Source: JAIRTY01 sp050257395 (GTDB lineage: Bacteria > Actinomycetota > Actinomycetes > Streptosporangiales > Streptosporangiaceae). From it: 49,647 bases of DNA. Of the stretch, positions 40,502 to 47,477 are shown one piece after another. Location of the stretch: NCBI GenBank assembly GCA_050257395.1, contig JBLMWU010000026.1, positions 1 to 49,647 on the forward strand, written 5' to 3'. Under the pieces are notes generated by a model. The model ran no database searches, had not been told where the DNA came from, and saw only the letters and a list, made by a program, of their open reading frames with translations. A program made the position numbers and the translations under genes. Positions within the stretch are counted from its first letter, which is position 1. The number at the start of each line of letters is the position of its first letter.

Positions 40502-41764
40502 ATGACCGATCGCCCCCTGCACGCACTCCTGCTGCCGCCCGCGGACCGGCGGCTGCTGCCCGCGCTGGCCGCCGCCCTGGACGGCACGGGCCCGGCCATC
40601 CTGCCGCTCGACGCCGGGCTGCCGCCCGGCCGGGTCGCCGCGATGCTGGAGGCTTTCACGCCGGCCGCGGTGCACACCCCGGACGGCGTCAGGCCGGGCC
40701 CGGCGGGGGCCGGCGGCGGCGTGCCGGGCGAGGTGGCGGTGGTGATCGCCACCTCCGGATCGACCGGGGAGCCCAAGGGGGCGCAGCTCACCGCGGCGGC
40801 GCTGCTGCACTCGGCCCGCGCCAGCCTGGAGCGGCTGGGTGCCCGGCCGGGCAGCCGGTGGCTGTGCCCGCTGCCCACCAGCCACATCTCGGGGCTGGGG
40901 GTGCTGACCCGGTCGCTGGTCGCCGGCACGGACCCGGTGGTGGTTCCGCGGCTGGCGGACGGCGCCGACCCCGCCGCGTGGGGGTGCGGCTACGTGTCGC
41001 TGGTGCCGACCCAGCTGCGGCGGCTGCTGGACGCGCGCGCCGAGCTGGCCTCGTTCGAGGGGATCCTGCTCGGCGGGGCCGCCGCCCCGGCCGGGCTGCT
41101 GGCCGCGGCGCGGGCCGCCGGGGCCCGGGTGGTCACCACCTACGGGATGTCCGAGACCTGCGGCGGGTGTGTCTACGACGGGGTCCCGCTGGCCGGGGTG
41201 CCGGTGCGGGCCGCCGCGGACGGCCGGCTCCAGATCGGCGGGCCGGTGGTCTTCGCTGGCTACCGGGGCCGCCCGGACCTGACCGCCGCGGTGCTGGCGG
41301 ACGGCTGGTTCACCACCTCGGACGTGGGCGCGGTGGACGCGGCGGGCCGGGTGACCGTGCGGGGCCGCGCCGACGAGATGATCAACACGGGCGGTGAGAA
41401 GGTGGCCCCCGGCGAGGTGGCGGCGGTGCTGGAGACCTGCCCGGGCGTGGCCGAGGCGGTGGTGGTGGGCCAGCCCGATCCCGAATGGGGGGAACGGGTC
41501 ACCGCCGTGGTGGTGGCAGCCGACCTGGCCGCCCCGCCCAGCCTGGCCGCGCTCCGGGACCAGGTGCGGGACCGGATCGCCGGCTACGCGGCCCCCCGCG
41601 CCCTGGTGCTGGTGCCCGCCATCCCGCTGCTCCCCTCCGGCAAGCCGGACCTGCCCGCCCTCCGCACCCTGCCAGCCCAGCAGACGGTGCGCCCCGGCCC
41701 AAGCGACCCAAAGGACCGCGGAGCCACCCGGACAACGGGCGATCAGCCGGAGGGGGCGCGGTAG
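40502..41764 (+). CDS. menE: o-Succinylbenzoate-CoA ligase MenE
   Basis: This acyl-adenylate-forming ligase of 420 residues makes succinylbenzoyl-CoA. The P-loop ATSGSTGEPKGAQLT is near residue 83, TYGMSETCGG near 215, the Asp motif GWFTTSDVGAVD near 270 and RADEMINTGGEKVAPGEVE-like A8 near 290. The catalytic Lys of the C-terminal lid is likely in LLPSGKPDLPALR near 380. The C-terminal 30 residues are charged and not conserved-looking. TAACCT (40489-40494) lies 7 nt before the ATG (leaderless). It diverges from menC-menD, consistent with co-regulation of the pathway. Confidence 0.92.
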   Translation: MTDRPLHALLLPPADRRLLPALAAALDGTGPAILPLDAGLPPGRVAAMLEAFTPAAVHTPDGVRPGPAGAGGGVPGEVAVVIATSGSTGEPKGAQLTAAALLHSARASLERLGARPGSRWLCPLPTSHISGLGVLTRSLVAGTDPVVVPRLADGADPAAWGCGYVSLVPTQLRRLLDARAELASFEGILLGGAAAPAGLLAAARAAGARVVTTYGMSETCGGCVYDGVPLAGVPVRAAADGRLQIGGPVVFAGYRGRPDLTAAVLADGWFTTSDVGAVDAAGRVTVRGRADEMINTGGEKVAPGEVAAVLETCPGVAEAVVVGQPDPEWGERVTAVVVAADLAAPPSLAALRDQVRDRIAGYAAPRALVLVPAIPLLPSGKPDLPALRTLPAQQTVRPGPSDPKDRGATRTTGDQPEGAR

Positions 41765-41866
41765 CGCCCAGGCCCGGGCGAGCCAAAGGGCCGCGCCGCC
41801 GTCTGGACTGACGAGCGAGGCGACGAAGGAGCCGGAGCGAGGAGGGAAGACGGCGGGCTCGAGCGG

Positions 41867-41918
41867 CCCGGAGGCGAGCGAGGGCCAGAAAGAGCCCGGA
41901 GGCGAGCGCGGGCCAGAA
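41867..41918 (+). repeat. 24-bp direct repeat, 28-bp period
   Basis: The two copies (41867-41890 and 41895-41918) begin CCCGGAGGCGAGCG and end GGGCCAGAA, differing at one base. They lie in the gap between menE and the sigma factor gene. Confidence 0.85.
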
Positions 41919-41929
41919 GAAGGCGCGCG

Positions 41930-41954
41930 GGAACAATCGCGGAGGCAAAACGTT
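41930..41954 (+). promoter_or_regulatory. Possible ECF-sigma promoter for the sigma-70 gene
   Basis: GGAAC (41930-41934), 17 bp and GTT (41952-41954) match the -35/-10 pattern of SigR/SigH/SigE-type ECF promoters, in which the GTT is typically about 18 bp away. Related stress-sigma promoters drive primary sigma genes in other actinobacteria. The spacing is one base short of the usual, so confidence is modest. Confidence 0.4.
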
Positions 41955-42069
41955 ACTAGATAGTGCCCGCGCCTCACAGTATCAAGCGCGACCCGATCGC
42001 GCCGCCGGCGCGGCCCGGGGGGCGTGGATCTGATGTGCGCCGGGCGCGCTCAGGGAGGGGAGGTGCCTC

Positions 42070-43377
42070 ATGCCGAGGACCGCGACTGCCGCCGCTGCGC
42101 GGACTTCTGGCGACGCCGCCATGGCGCGTGTGGACAAGCTGATCCGGCGTGGCCGCCGGCAGGGTGAGCTGTCCCTGCCGGAGCTGCGGGCAGCCTTCAA
42201 GGAGGCGGGCATCTCTGCCGCGGACGGGCGCGGCATCCTGCGCGAGCTGGCTGACGCCGGGGTCCGCCTGGGCAATGAGGAAACCGAGACTCCCGCTCGC
42301 AGGAGCGGGCGAACGGCGAAGGACACGATGACTGTCACGACCACCCAGCCTGCTGCCGAAGCCGTAGTCCTCGATGACCTGGATGTGGCCGCTGAGGAAG
42401 CGGAGGCCGCAGCGCTGGCCGCTGCCCCGGCCAGCAGCCCCGAGGCCGACCTGGACGACCAGACGTCCGCGATGGGTGACTCGGTCCACACGTACCTGAA
42501 GTCCATCGGCCGCACCAGCCTGCTCACGGCCGAGCAGGAGGTGAACCTCGCCAAGCGGATCGAGGCCGGCCTGTACGCCGAGCACAAGCTGGACACCGAG
42601 CCGGACCTGCCCGCGGCCTACCGGGCCGACCTGGCGCTCGTCGCGGAGGACGGCCGCCGGGCCAAGGCGCACATGCTGGAGGCGAACCTGCGGCTGGTGG
42701 TGTCGGTCGCCAAGAAGTACAGCGACCGCGGGCTGTCCCTGCTCGACGTGGTCCAGGAGGGCAACCTGGGCCTGATCCGGGCGGTGGAGAAGTTCGACTA
42801 CACCAAGGGCTACAAGTTCTCCACCTACGCCATGTGGTGGATCCGGCAGGCGATCCAGCGCGGGTTCGCCGACTCCGCGCGGACCATCCGGCTGCCCGTG
42901 CACGTGCTGGAGATGCTCAGCAAGCTGAGCCGGGTCGAGCGGGACATGCACCAGCGGCTCGGCCGCGAGCCCACCCCGGAGGAGCTGGCCGTCGAGCTGG
43001 ACCGCACGCCGGACCAGATCGAGGAGCTGCTGCGCACCAGCCGGCAGCCGATCAGCCTGGACTCCACCATCGGCGAGGACGGCGAGACCAGCATCGGCGA
43101 CCTCATCGAGGACGTGGACGCGCCGGAGGCCTCCGAGCTGGTGGACCGCCAGCTCATGGCGGACCAGCTGCGGCACGCGCTCGACGCGCTGACCCCGCGC
43201 GAGGCGACCATCATGTCCATGCGGTTCGGCCTGTATGACGGGAACCCGCACACGCTGGACGAGATCGGCCGCGCGCTGGGCCTGACCCGGGAGCGGATCC
43301 GCCAGCTGGAGAAGCAGTCCCTGTCCAAGCTCCGCCACCCGAGCCGCGCCCAGCCGCTGCTGGACTACGCCAGCTGA
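42070..43377 (+). CDS. sigA: RNA polymerase sigma factor, SigA/HrdB type
   Basis: This group 1 or 2 sigma-70 factor of 435 residues directs RNA polymerase to housekeeping-type promoters. A region 1.1-like start (RQGELSLPELRAAFKEAGIS) precedes an acidic, Ala-rich linker. Region 1.2 is DSVHTYLKSIGRTSLLTAEQEV near 138. Region 2 is NLRLVVSVAKKY to FSTYAMWWIRQAI near 210-260. Region 3 follows, and region 4 is TPREATIMSMRFGL to TRERIRQLEKQSLSKLRHP at the end. It could be the primary factor or a close paralogue, and only genome context can decide. A strong ribosome-binding site (GGAGG) precedes ATG 42070, and a strong terminator follows. Confidence 0.93.
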   Translation: MPRTATAAAARTSGDAAMARVDKLIRRGRRQGELSLPELRAAFKEAGISAADGRGILRELADAGVRLGNEETETPARRSGRTAKDTMTVTTTQPAAEAVVLDDLDVAAEEAEAAALAAAPASSPEADLDDQTSAMGDSVHTYLKSIGRTSLLTAEQEVNLAKRIEAGLYAEHKLDTEPDLPAAYRADLALVAEDGRRAKAHMLEANLRLVVSVAKKYSDRGLSLLDVVQEGNLGLIRAVEKFDYTKGYKFSTYAMWWIRQAIQRGFADSARTIRLPVHVLEMLSKLSRVERDMHQRLGREPTPEELAVELDRTPDQIEELLRTSRQPISLDSTIGEDGETSIGDLIEDVDAPEASELVDRQLMADQLRHALDALTPREATIMSMRFGLYDGNPHTLDEIGRALGLTRERIRQLEKQSLSKLRHPSRAQPLLDYAS

Positions 43378-43389
43378 GCGCTCGATCAC

Positions 43390-43418
43390 GAAGGCCCGGC
43401 CGTTCCGGCCGGGCCTTC
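43390..43418 (+). terminator. Strong hairpin terminator after sigma factor gene
   Basis: GAAGGCCCGGCC (43390-43401) and GGCCGGGCCTTC (43407-43418) form a perfect 12-bp stem with loop GTTCC, 13 nt after the stop. There is no U-tract, as is usual for high-GC actinobacteria. Confidence 0.85.
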
Positions 43419-43507
43419 GCCGTGCCCGGGCCGGGCCGGCCATGGGCCCCCCGGTCCGGGACGTTTGGCCGATGCCGCGCGCCAGCGCCGCACGGTGTGC
43501 TGGCTGG

Positions 43508-44716
43508 GTGAATCTGCGCAGCTCAGCCGTTGCCGTGCGGACGCCCCACGTGGACGTGACCGCCCGGCCGTTCATCGTCATCTGGGAATCGACCACGGCC
43601 TGCCAGCTGGCGTGCCGTCACTGCCGGGCCGAGGCGCAGCCGCAGCGCACCCCGGATGAGCTCACCACCGGCGAGGCCGCGGACCTCATGCGCCAGGTGG
43701 CCGCGTTCGGCCGCCCGGCGCCCCTGTTCGTGATCACGGGCGGCGACCCGTTCCAGCGGCCGGACCTGTTCGAGCTGATCCGGCTCGGCACCGAGGCGGG
43801 CCTGCGGGTCGCGGTCTCCCCGTCGGGCACGCCCAGCCTGACCCCGGGCAACCTGCTGGCGCTGCACGCGGCCGGCGCGGTCGCCGTGTCGCTGAGCCTC
43901 GACGGCTCCACCCCGGCCGTGCACGACAGCTTCCGGGGTGTGGACGGCGTGTACCGGTGGACCCTGGCCGGCTGGCGGGCCGCCCGGGAGATCGGCCTCA
44001 GGGTCCAGATCAACACCACCGTCAGCGGGCACAACCTACTGGACCTGCCGGGCATCGTGAAGCTCGTGCACGCCTACGGCGCGATGACCTGGAGCGCGTT
44101 CCTGCTGGTGCCGACGGGCCGCGGCAGGGCGCTGGAGGAGCTGTCCGCCAGCGAGGTCGAGGACGTGCTGAACTTCGTGTACGACGCGGGCGCGGCGATC
44201 CCGGCGAAGACCACCGAAGCCCACCACTTCCGCCGGGTGGCCATCCAGCGCCGCATCCTGGCTGCCCGCGGCGCGGACCACGTGCGCGAGCTGGGGCTGG
44301 GCCCGCTTTACCTGCTGCTCCGGCACCGGCTGCATGAGCTCGGCGCCGACACCGGCGACCGGCGGTCCCGGCGCCCGCCGATGGACGTGAACGCGGGCCG
44401 CGGGTTCGTGTTCGTGTCCCGCAACGGGACCGTGTACCCGAGCGGTTTCCTGCCGCAGCCGGCCGGCAACGTGCGCACCGAACCGCTCACCGGCATCTAC
44501 CGCGACTCGCCGCTGCTGGCGGGGCTGCGTGACCCCGACCTGCTCGGCGGGCGCTGCGGCGCCTGCGAGTTCCGCACGGTGTGCGGCGGCTCCCGCTCGC
44601 GTGCCTTCGCCGTGACCGGCGACCCGCGGGGCGAGGAGCCGTGGTGCTCCTACCAGCCGGGCAGCTTCCCCTACCAGGACGACCTGCGCGGCTACCTGCC
44701 GGCCGCAGCCTCGTGA
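43508..44716 (+). CDS. Radical SAM/SPASM protein (TIGR04053-like)
   Basis: This is a radical SAM enzyme of about 402 residues. The cluster motif is CQLACRHC (C-x3-C-x2-C) near residues 37-44, followed by VITGGDPFQRPDLFELI. The C-terminal SPASM-type cluster region is GRCGACEFRTVCGG with a final Cys in EEPWCSY, able to hold an auxiliary [4Fe-4S] cluster. The pattern resembles the TIGR04053 group near heme/AhbD-like and peptide-modifying enzymes. No precursor peptide or heme gene is adjacent, so the substrate is unknown. The start is uncertain: GTG 43508, ATG 43472 and ATG 43442 are in frame and none has a good ribosome-binding site. Confidence 0.88.
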   Translation: MNLRSSAVAVRTPHVDVTARPFIVIWESTTACQLACRHCRAEAQPQRTPDELTTGEAADLMRQVAAFGRPAPLFVITGGDPFQRPDLFELIRLGTEAGLRVAVSPSGTPSLTPGNLLALHAAGAVAVSLSLDGSTPAVHDSFRGVDGVYRWTLAGWRAAREIGLRVQINTTVSGHNLLDLPGIVKLVHAYGAMTWSAFLLVPTGRGRALEELSASEVEDVLNFVYDAGAAIPAKTTEAHHFRRVAIQRRILAARGADHVRELGLGPLYLLLRHRLHELGADTGDRRSRRPPMDVNAGRGFVFVSRNGTVYPSGFLPQPAGNVRTEPLTGIYRDSPLLAGLRDPDLLGGRCGACEFRTVCGGSRSRAFAVTGDPRGEEPWCSYQPGSFPYQDDLRGYLPAAAS

Positions 44717-44728
44717 GCTGCCCGCTGG

Positions 44729-45712
44729 TCAGGACCGGGCCGGGGCGACGTGAGCGAAGGTGCCGAGCACCAGGTCCCAGAACCGGCCGGTGTCGATGGA
44801 CAGGGCGACGAGCGCGTTGGGGTCGGCTGCCCGGAAGCTGGTGACGGTCATGCCGGCGGTGTGCCGTCCCGCGGTCTCCACCTCCACCCGGGCCCGCTGG
44901 CAGCCGAACAGGCCCGGCTCGGCCACCAGCGCCACCGCGCACACGTCGTGCACGGGCGGGTCGTGCCCCGCCGCCAGCGGGCTGAGCACGCCCGGGTCGG
45001 GTTCGGCCTGGTAGCCGGCCAGCACCGGCAGCAGCAGGTCGCTGCCGAGCCGGCCCAGCCCGCGCATCCGCTCCCGGACCGCGGGGGTGGCCCGGGCCTG
45101 CAGCGTGACATCCAGGCCGACCATGGTGACCTGCCAGCCCGCGCGGAACACGATCGCGGCGGCTTCCGGGTCGCAGGCGATGTTGAACTCCGCGGCGGGG
45201 GTGACGTTGCCGCGGCCGGCTGACCCGCCCATGATCACGAAGTCCGCGACCTGGGACACGATCCGCGGCTCACGGCGCACGGCCAGCGCGATGTTGGTCA
45301 GCGGGCCGGTCGCGATCAGCGTGATCTCGCCCGGGGCGGCGCCGATGGTCTCGATCAGGAAGTCGGCGGCGTGGCCCGGCCGGGCCCGGCCGCCGGGGTC
45401 CGGCAGCCGGGCGCGGCCGAGCCCGGACAACCCGTGCACGCGGCTCGCGTCGATCTCCGGGCCCAGCAGCGGCCCGGGGCTGCCCGCCACCACCGGGACC
45501 CCGCCGCGGCCGAGGAACTCCAGGACGGCGAGGGCGTTGGCGGTGGTGCGGGCCAGGCTCACGTTGCCCGCCACCGTGGTGACGCCGCACAGGTCCAGGC
45601 CCGGGTGGCCGCAGCCGAACGTCAGCGCGAGCGCGTCATCGATGCCCGGGTCACAGTCGATGATGATCTTGCGGGGCGCCGCGGGCGCCGGCGGCGGGGC
45701 GGCTGCGCTCAC
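44729..45712 (-). CDS. Inosine-uridine-type nucleoside hydrolase
   Basis: This calcium-dependent N-ribohydrolase of 327 residues cleaves nucleosides to base and ribose for salvage. The Ca/ribose signature IIIDCDPGIDDALAL is at about residues 16-30. ATGPLTNIALAV is near 135, the ligand Asn in AAEFNIACDPEAA near 180, and the last Asp/His region in PPVHDVCAVALV near 250. GTG 45712 has TAGCCT (45719-45724) 6 nt upstream (leaderless). The stop lies 12 nt from the convergent radical SAM gene. Base preference cannot be told. Confidence 0.93.
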   Translation of the reverse strand: MSAAAPPPAPAAPRKIIIDCDPGIDDALALTFGCGHPGLDLCGVTTVAGNVSLARTTANALAVLEFLGRGGVPVVAGSPGPLLGPEIDASRVHGLSGLGRARLPDPGGRARPGHAADFLIETIGAAPGEITLIATGPLTNIALAVRREPRIVSQVADFVIMGGSAGRGNVTPAAEFNIACDPEAAAIVFRAGWQVTMVGLDVTLQARATPAVRERMRGLGRLGSDLLLPVLAGYQAEPDPGVLSPLAAGHDPPVHDVCAVALVAEPGLFGCQRARVEVETAGRHTAGMTVTSFRAADPNALVALSIDTGRFWDLVLGTFAHVAPARS

Positions 45713-45761
45713 CGGGTCAGGCTATGCAGCGGGCCCGCCCCGATCAAGGACAGCAGGGGTC

Positions 45762-46334
45762 TCACCCGGTGGCGTGCAGCCACCGGACCGGGGCACCCTC
45801 GGCGGCGCACCGGAACGGCTCCAGTTCGTCGTCCCACGGCTGCCCGAGCAGCCGGGACAGCTCCTCCTCCAGCGCGGCCGCGCGGTCGGCCGGCTCGGCT
45901 ACCGCGGCGCGCAGGCCGCCAGGGCGGGTGCCCGGGGTGCGGGCGAGCACCCCGGTGGCGGTGGCCGCCGCCACCGTCATGGCCGCCCGCAGCCGGTTCT
46001 CGGGGATGAGGATGTCGCCGCTGGCGCTCACGACCGCCGAGAAGATTCCCAGGTCAGGGGTGTCGCTGTAGCGGACAGCGTCACAGCCCGGGCTGGCCTC
46101 CTCGGTGACCTCGAAGCGCAGCCGGTTCCACCCGGCCAGCTCGGACGCGATCGCGCCGGAGATGCCGGGCCGCCCCTGCCAGGTCAGCTCGGCCCGGAGC
46201 GCGCCGGGCGCCGCCGGCTGGCTCACCCAGGGCAGGTCCACGGTCACGCCGAGAACCCCCGCCACTGCCCACTCGATGTGCGGGCACAGCGCCGGGGGCG
46301 CAGAATGAATCTGCAGCACGCCACGTACAGACAC
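45762..46334 (-). CDS. DUF3145 family protein
   Basis: This cytoplasmic protein of 190 residues begins SVRGVLQIHSAPPALCPHIEWAV, with IPENRLRAAM near 120 and a Trp/Asp-rich end (LGQPWDDELEPFR). These features match DUF3145, an actinobacterial family of unknown function. AGGAGG (46337-46342) lies 2-3 nt from GTG 46334, close for a ribosome-binding site but the only start fitting the family. Confidence 0.87.
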   Translation of the reverse strand: MSVRGVLQIHSAPPALCPHIEWAVAGVLGVTVDLPWVSQPAAPGALRAELTWQGRPGISGAIASELAGWNRLRFEVTEEASPGCDAVRYSDTPDLGIFSAVVSASGDILIPENRLRAAMTVAAATATGVLARTPGTRPGGLRAAVAEPADRAAALEEELSRLLGQPWDDELEPFRCAAEGAPVRWLHATG

Positions 46335-46496
46335 CAGGCCTCCTGCGAGCGAACGAGGTGCGCCTTCCCCAACGACCTCGCCGCCCCGGTGACCGGTGCC
46401 GCGCCGTGCTACTGCTTCCGGCTCGTATTCTGCCCCAGCGGTCCCCGCTTACACCAGCACTTACCGCGTGTCGCGGCGGCATGATGTAGTGGACCC

Positions 46497-47477
46497 GTGG
46501 CTCTCAGCCAGCACCCGCCGGGCAGCGCCGCCGGGTTGGCCGACCGCGACGTGACCGGGCTGCTGTTCGTCGCGGACATGTACGCGGTCCAGCTCGACCA
46601 GCTGGCCGGCGCGCTGGGCGTGGGCGAGCCGCGGGCGCGGTCGGCGGCCGCCCGGTGGCGGCACGCCGGGTACGCCGAGACCGCCCGGATCGGGCCCGGC
46701 CGGGCGTGGCTGTGGCTGACCCGGGCCGGGCTCGCCGCCTGCGGCCTGCCCTACCGGCCGGTGCCGCCCGCCCTGTCCCGGCTGGCTCACCTGCGGGCGG
46801 TCACCGCGGTCCGGCTCGCGCTGCAGGCCGCCCCCGCCTACCAGCAGGCCGCGGCGTACTGGCGCAGTGAACGCCGCCTGCGGGCCCGCGCGGGCAGCCG
46901 GGCCGGGTTACGGGAGCACCTGCCCGACGGCGAGGTGCACTGGCCGGACGGCGCCGGCGTGCCGTGGGCCGGCGAGTGCTGGGCGGTCGAGGCGGAGCTG
47001 ACCCGCAAGACCGTCGCCCGGACCGCGGCGATCATGCGGGAGATCCTCACCCGCACCGGCGACTACGGGTGCCCGGCGGCCGACGCCCGGGTGCCCGGGC
47101 GGGAGCCGCGGCATGCCCGGGTGCTGTACGTGTGCTCGCCCGCCGCGCTGCCGGCGGTGACCCGGGCCGCGGCCGCGCTCGGCGCCCTGGCGGGCCGGGT
47201 CGAGACCCGGCTGCTGCCGGCCGGGGCAGGGCTGCCCGGTGACCCGGCGGGTGACGGCGTGAAGCATCCTCAGGTGCGCGCGCCGCAGGCGCCGGGTCAC
47301 GGTGCTGCCCTGCGCGCCTCCGGCACGACCCAGCGAGGACGCGAAGCGCCGCAGCGGTGTCCCGGCGCCGGGGACCAGCCTCGCGAAGCCAGCGAGGTGT
47401 TCGATGGCGCGCCTCCGTGCGTCATGCCGGAGGCATGCCCGCAGGCACCGTGCCCCGCGAGCGAGGCAGACAAATGA
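46497..47477 (+). CDS. Replication-relaxation family protein with palindrome-rich tail
   Basis: This protein of 326 residues is of the replication-relaxation type found on actinobacterial plasmids and integrative elements. The N-terminal winged-helix part (VADMYAVQLDQLAGALGV, AAARWRHAGYAETARIGPGRAWLWLTRAG) is followed by a domain with WAVEAELTRKTVARTAAIMREIL near 165, a nuclease-like or DNA-binding core of the family. Residues from about 255 on are low complexity and encoded by DNA full of short palindromes. They are unlikely to be folded. GTG 46497 with TGTAGT 6 nt upstream is the likely start. The stop overlaps the ATPase start (ATGA). Confidence 0.82.
   Translation: MALSQHPPGSAAGLADRDVTGLLFVADMYAVQLDQLAGALGVGEPRARSAAARWRHAGYAETARIGPGRAWLWLTRAGLAACGLPYRPVPPALSRLAHLRAVTAVRLALQAAPAYQQAAAYWRSERRLRARAGSRAGLREHLPDGEVHWPDGAGVPWAGECWAVEAELTRKTVARTAAIMREILTRTGDYGCPAADARVPGREPRHARVLYVCSPAALPAVTRAAAALGALAGRVETRLLPAGAGLPGDPAGDGVKHPQVRAPQAPGHGAALRASGTTQRGREAPQRCPGAGDQPREASEVFDGAPPCVMPEACPQAPCPASEADK
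47361..47437 (+). repeat. Cluster of short perfect palindromes in coding tail
   Basis: CCCGGCGCCGGG (47361-47372) and CATGCC-N3-GGCATG (47423-47437) are perfect palindromes within the last 40 codons of the replication-relaxation gene. GCGAAGC and GCGAGCGAGGC motifs recur around them, just before the ATPase start. Confidence 0.65.

Larger units (their letters stand above)
41765..42069 (+). other. 305-bp gap: repeats, possible terminator and sigma-gene leader
   Basis: No convincing gene is present. The left part holds a long-armed inverted repeat, CCGCCGTCT (41796-41804) with AGACGGCGG (41848-41856), possibly ending menE transcription. It also holds a 24-bp direct repeat at 41867-41890 and 41895-41918 with one mismatch. 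The right part holds an ECF-type promoter match and the roughly 110-nt leader of the sigma gene, ending in GGAGGGGAGGTG before ATG 42070. Confidence 0.7.
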
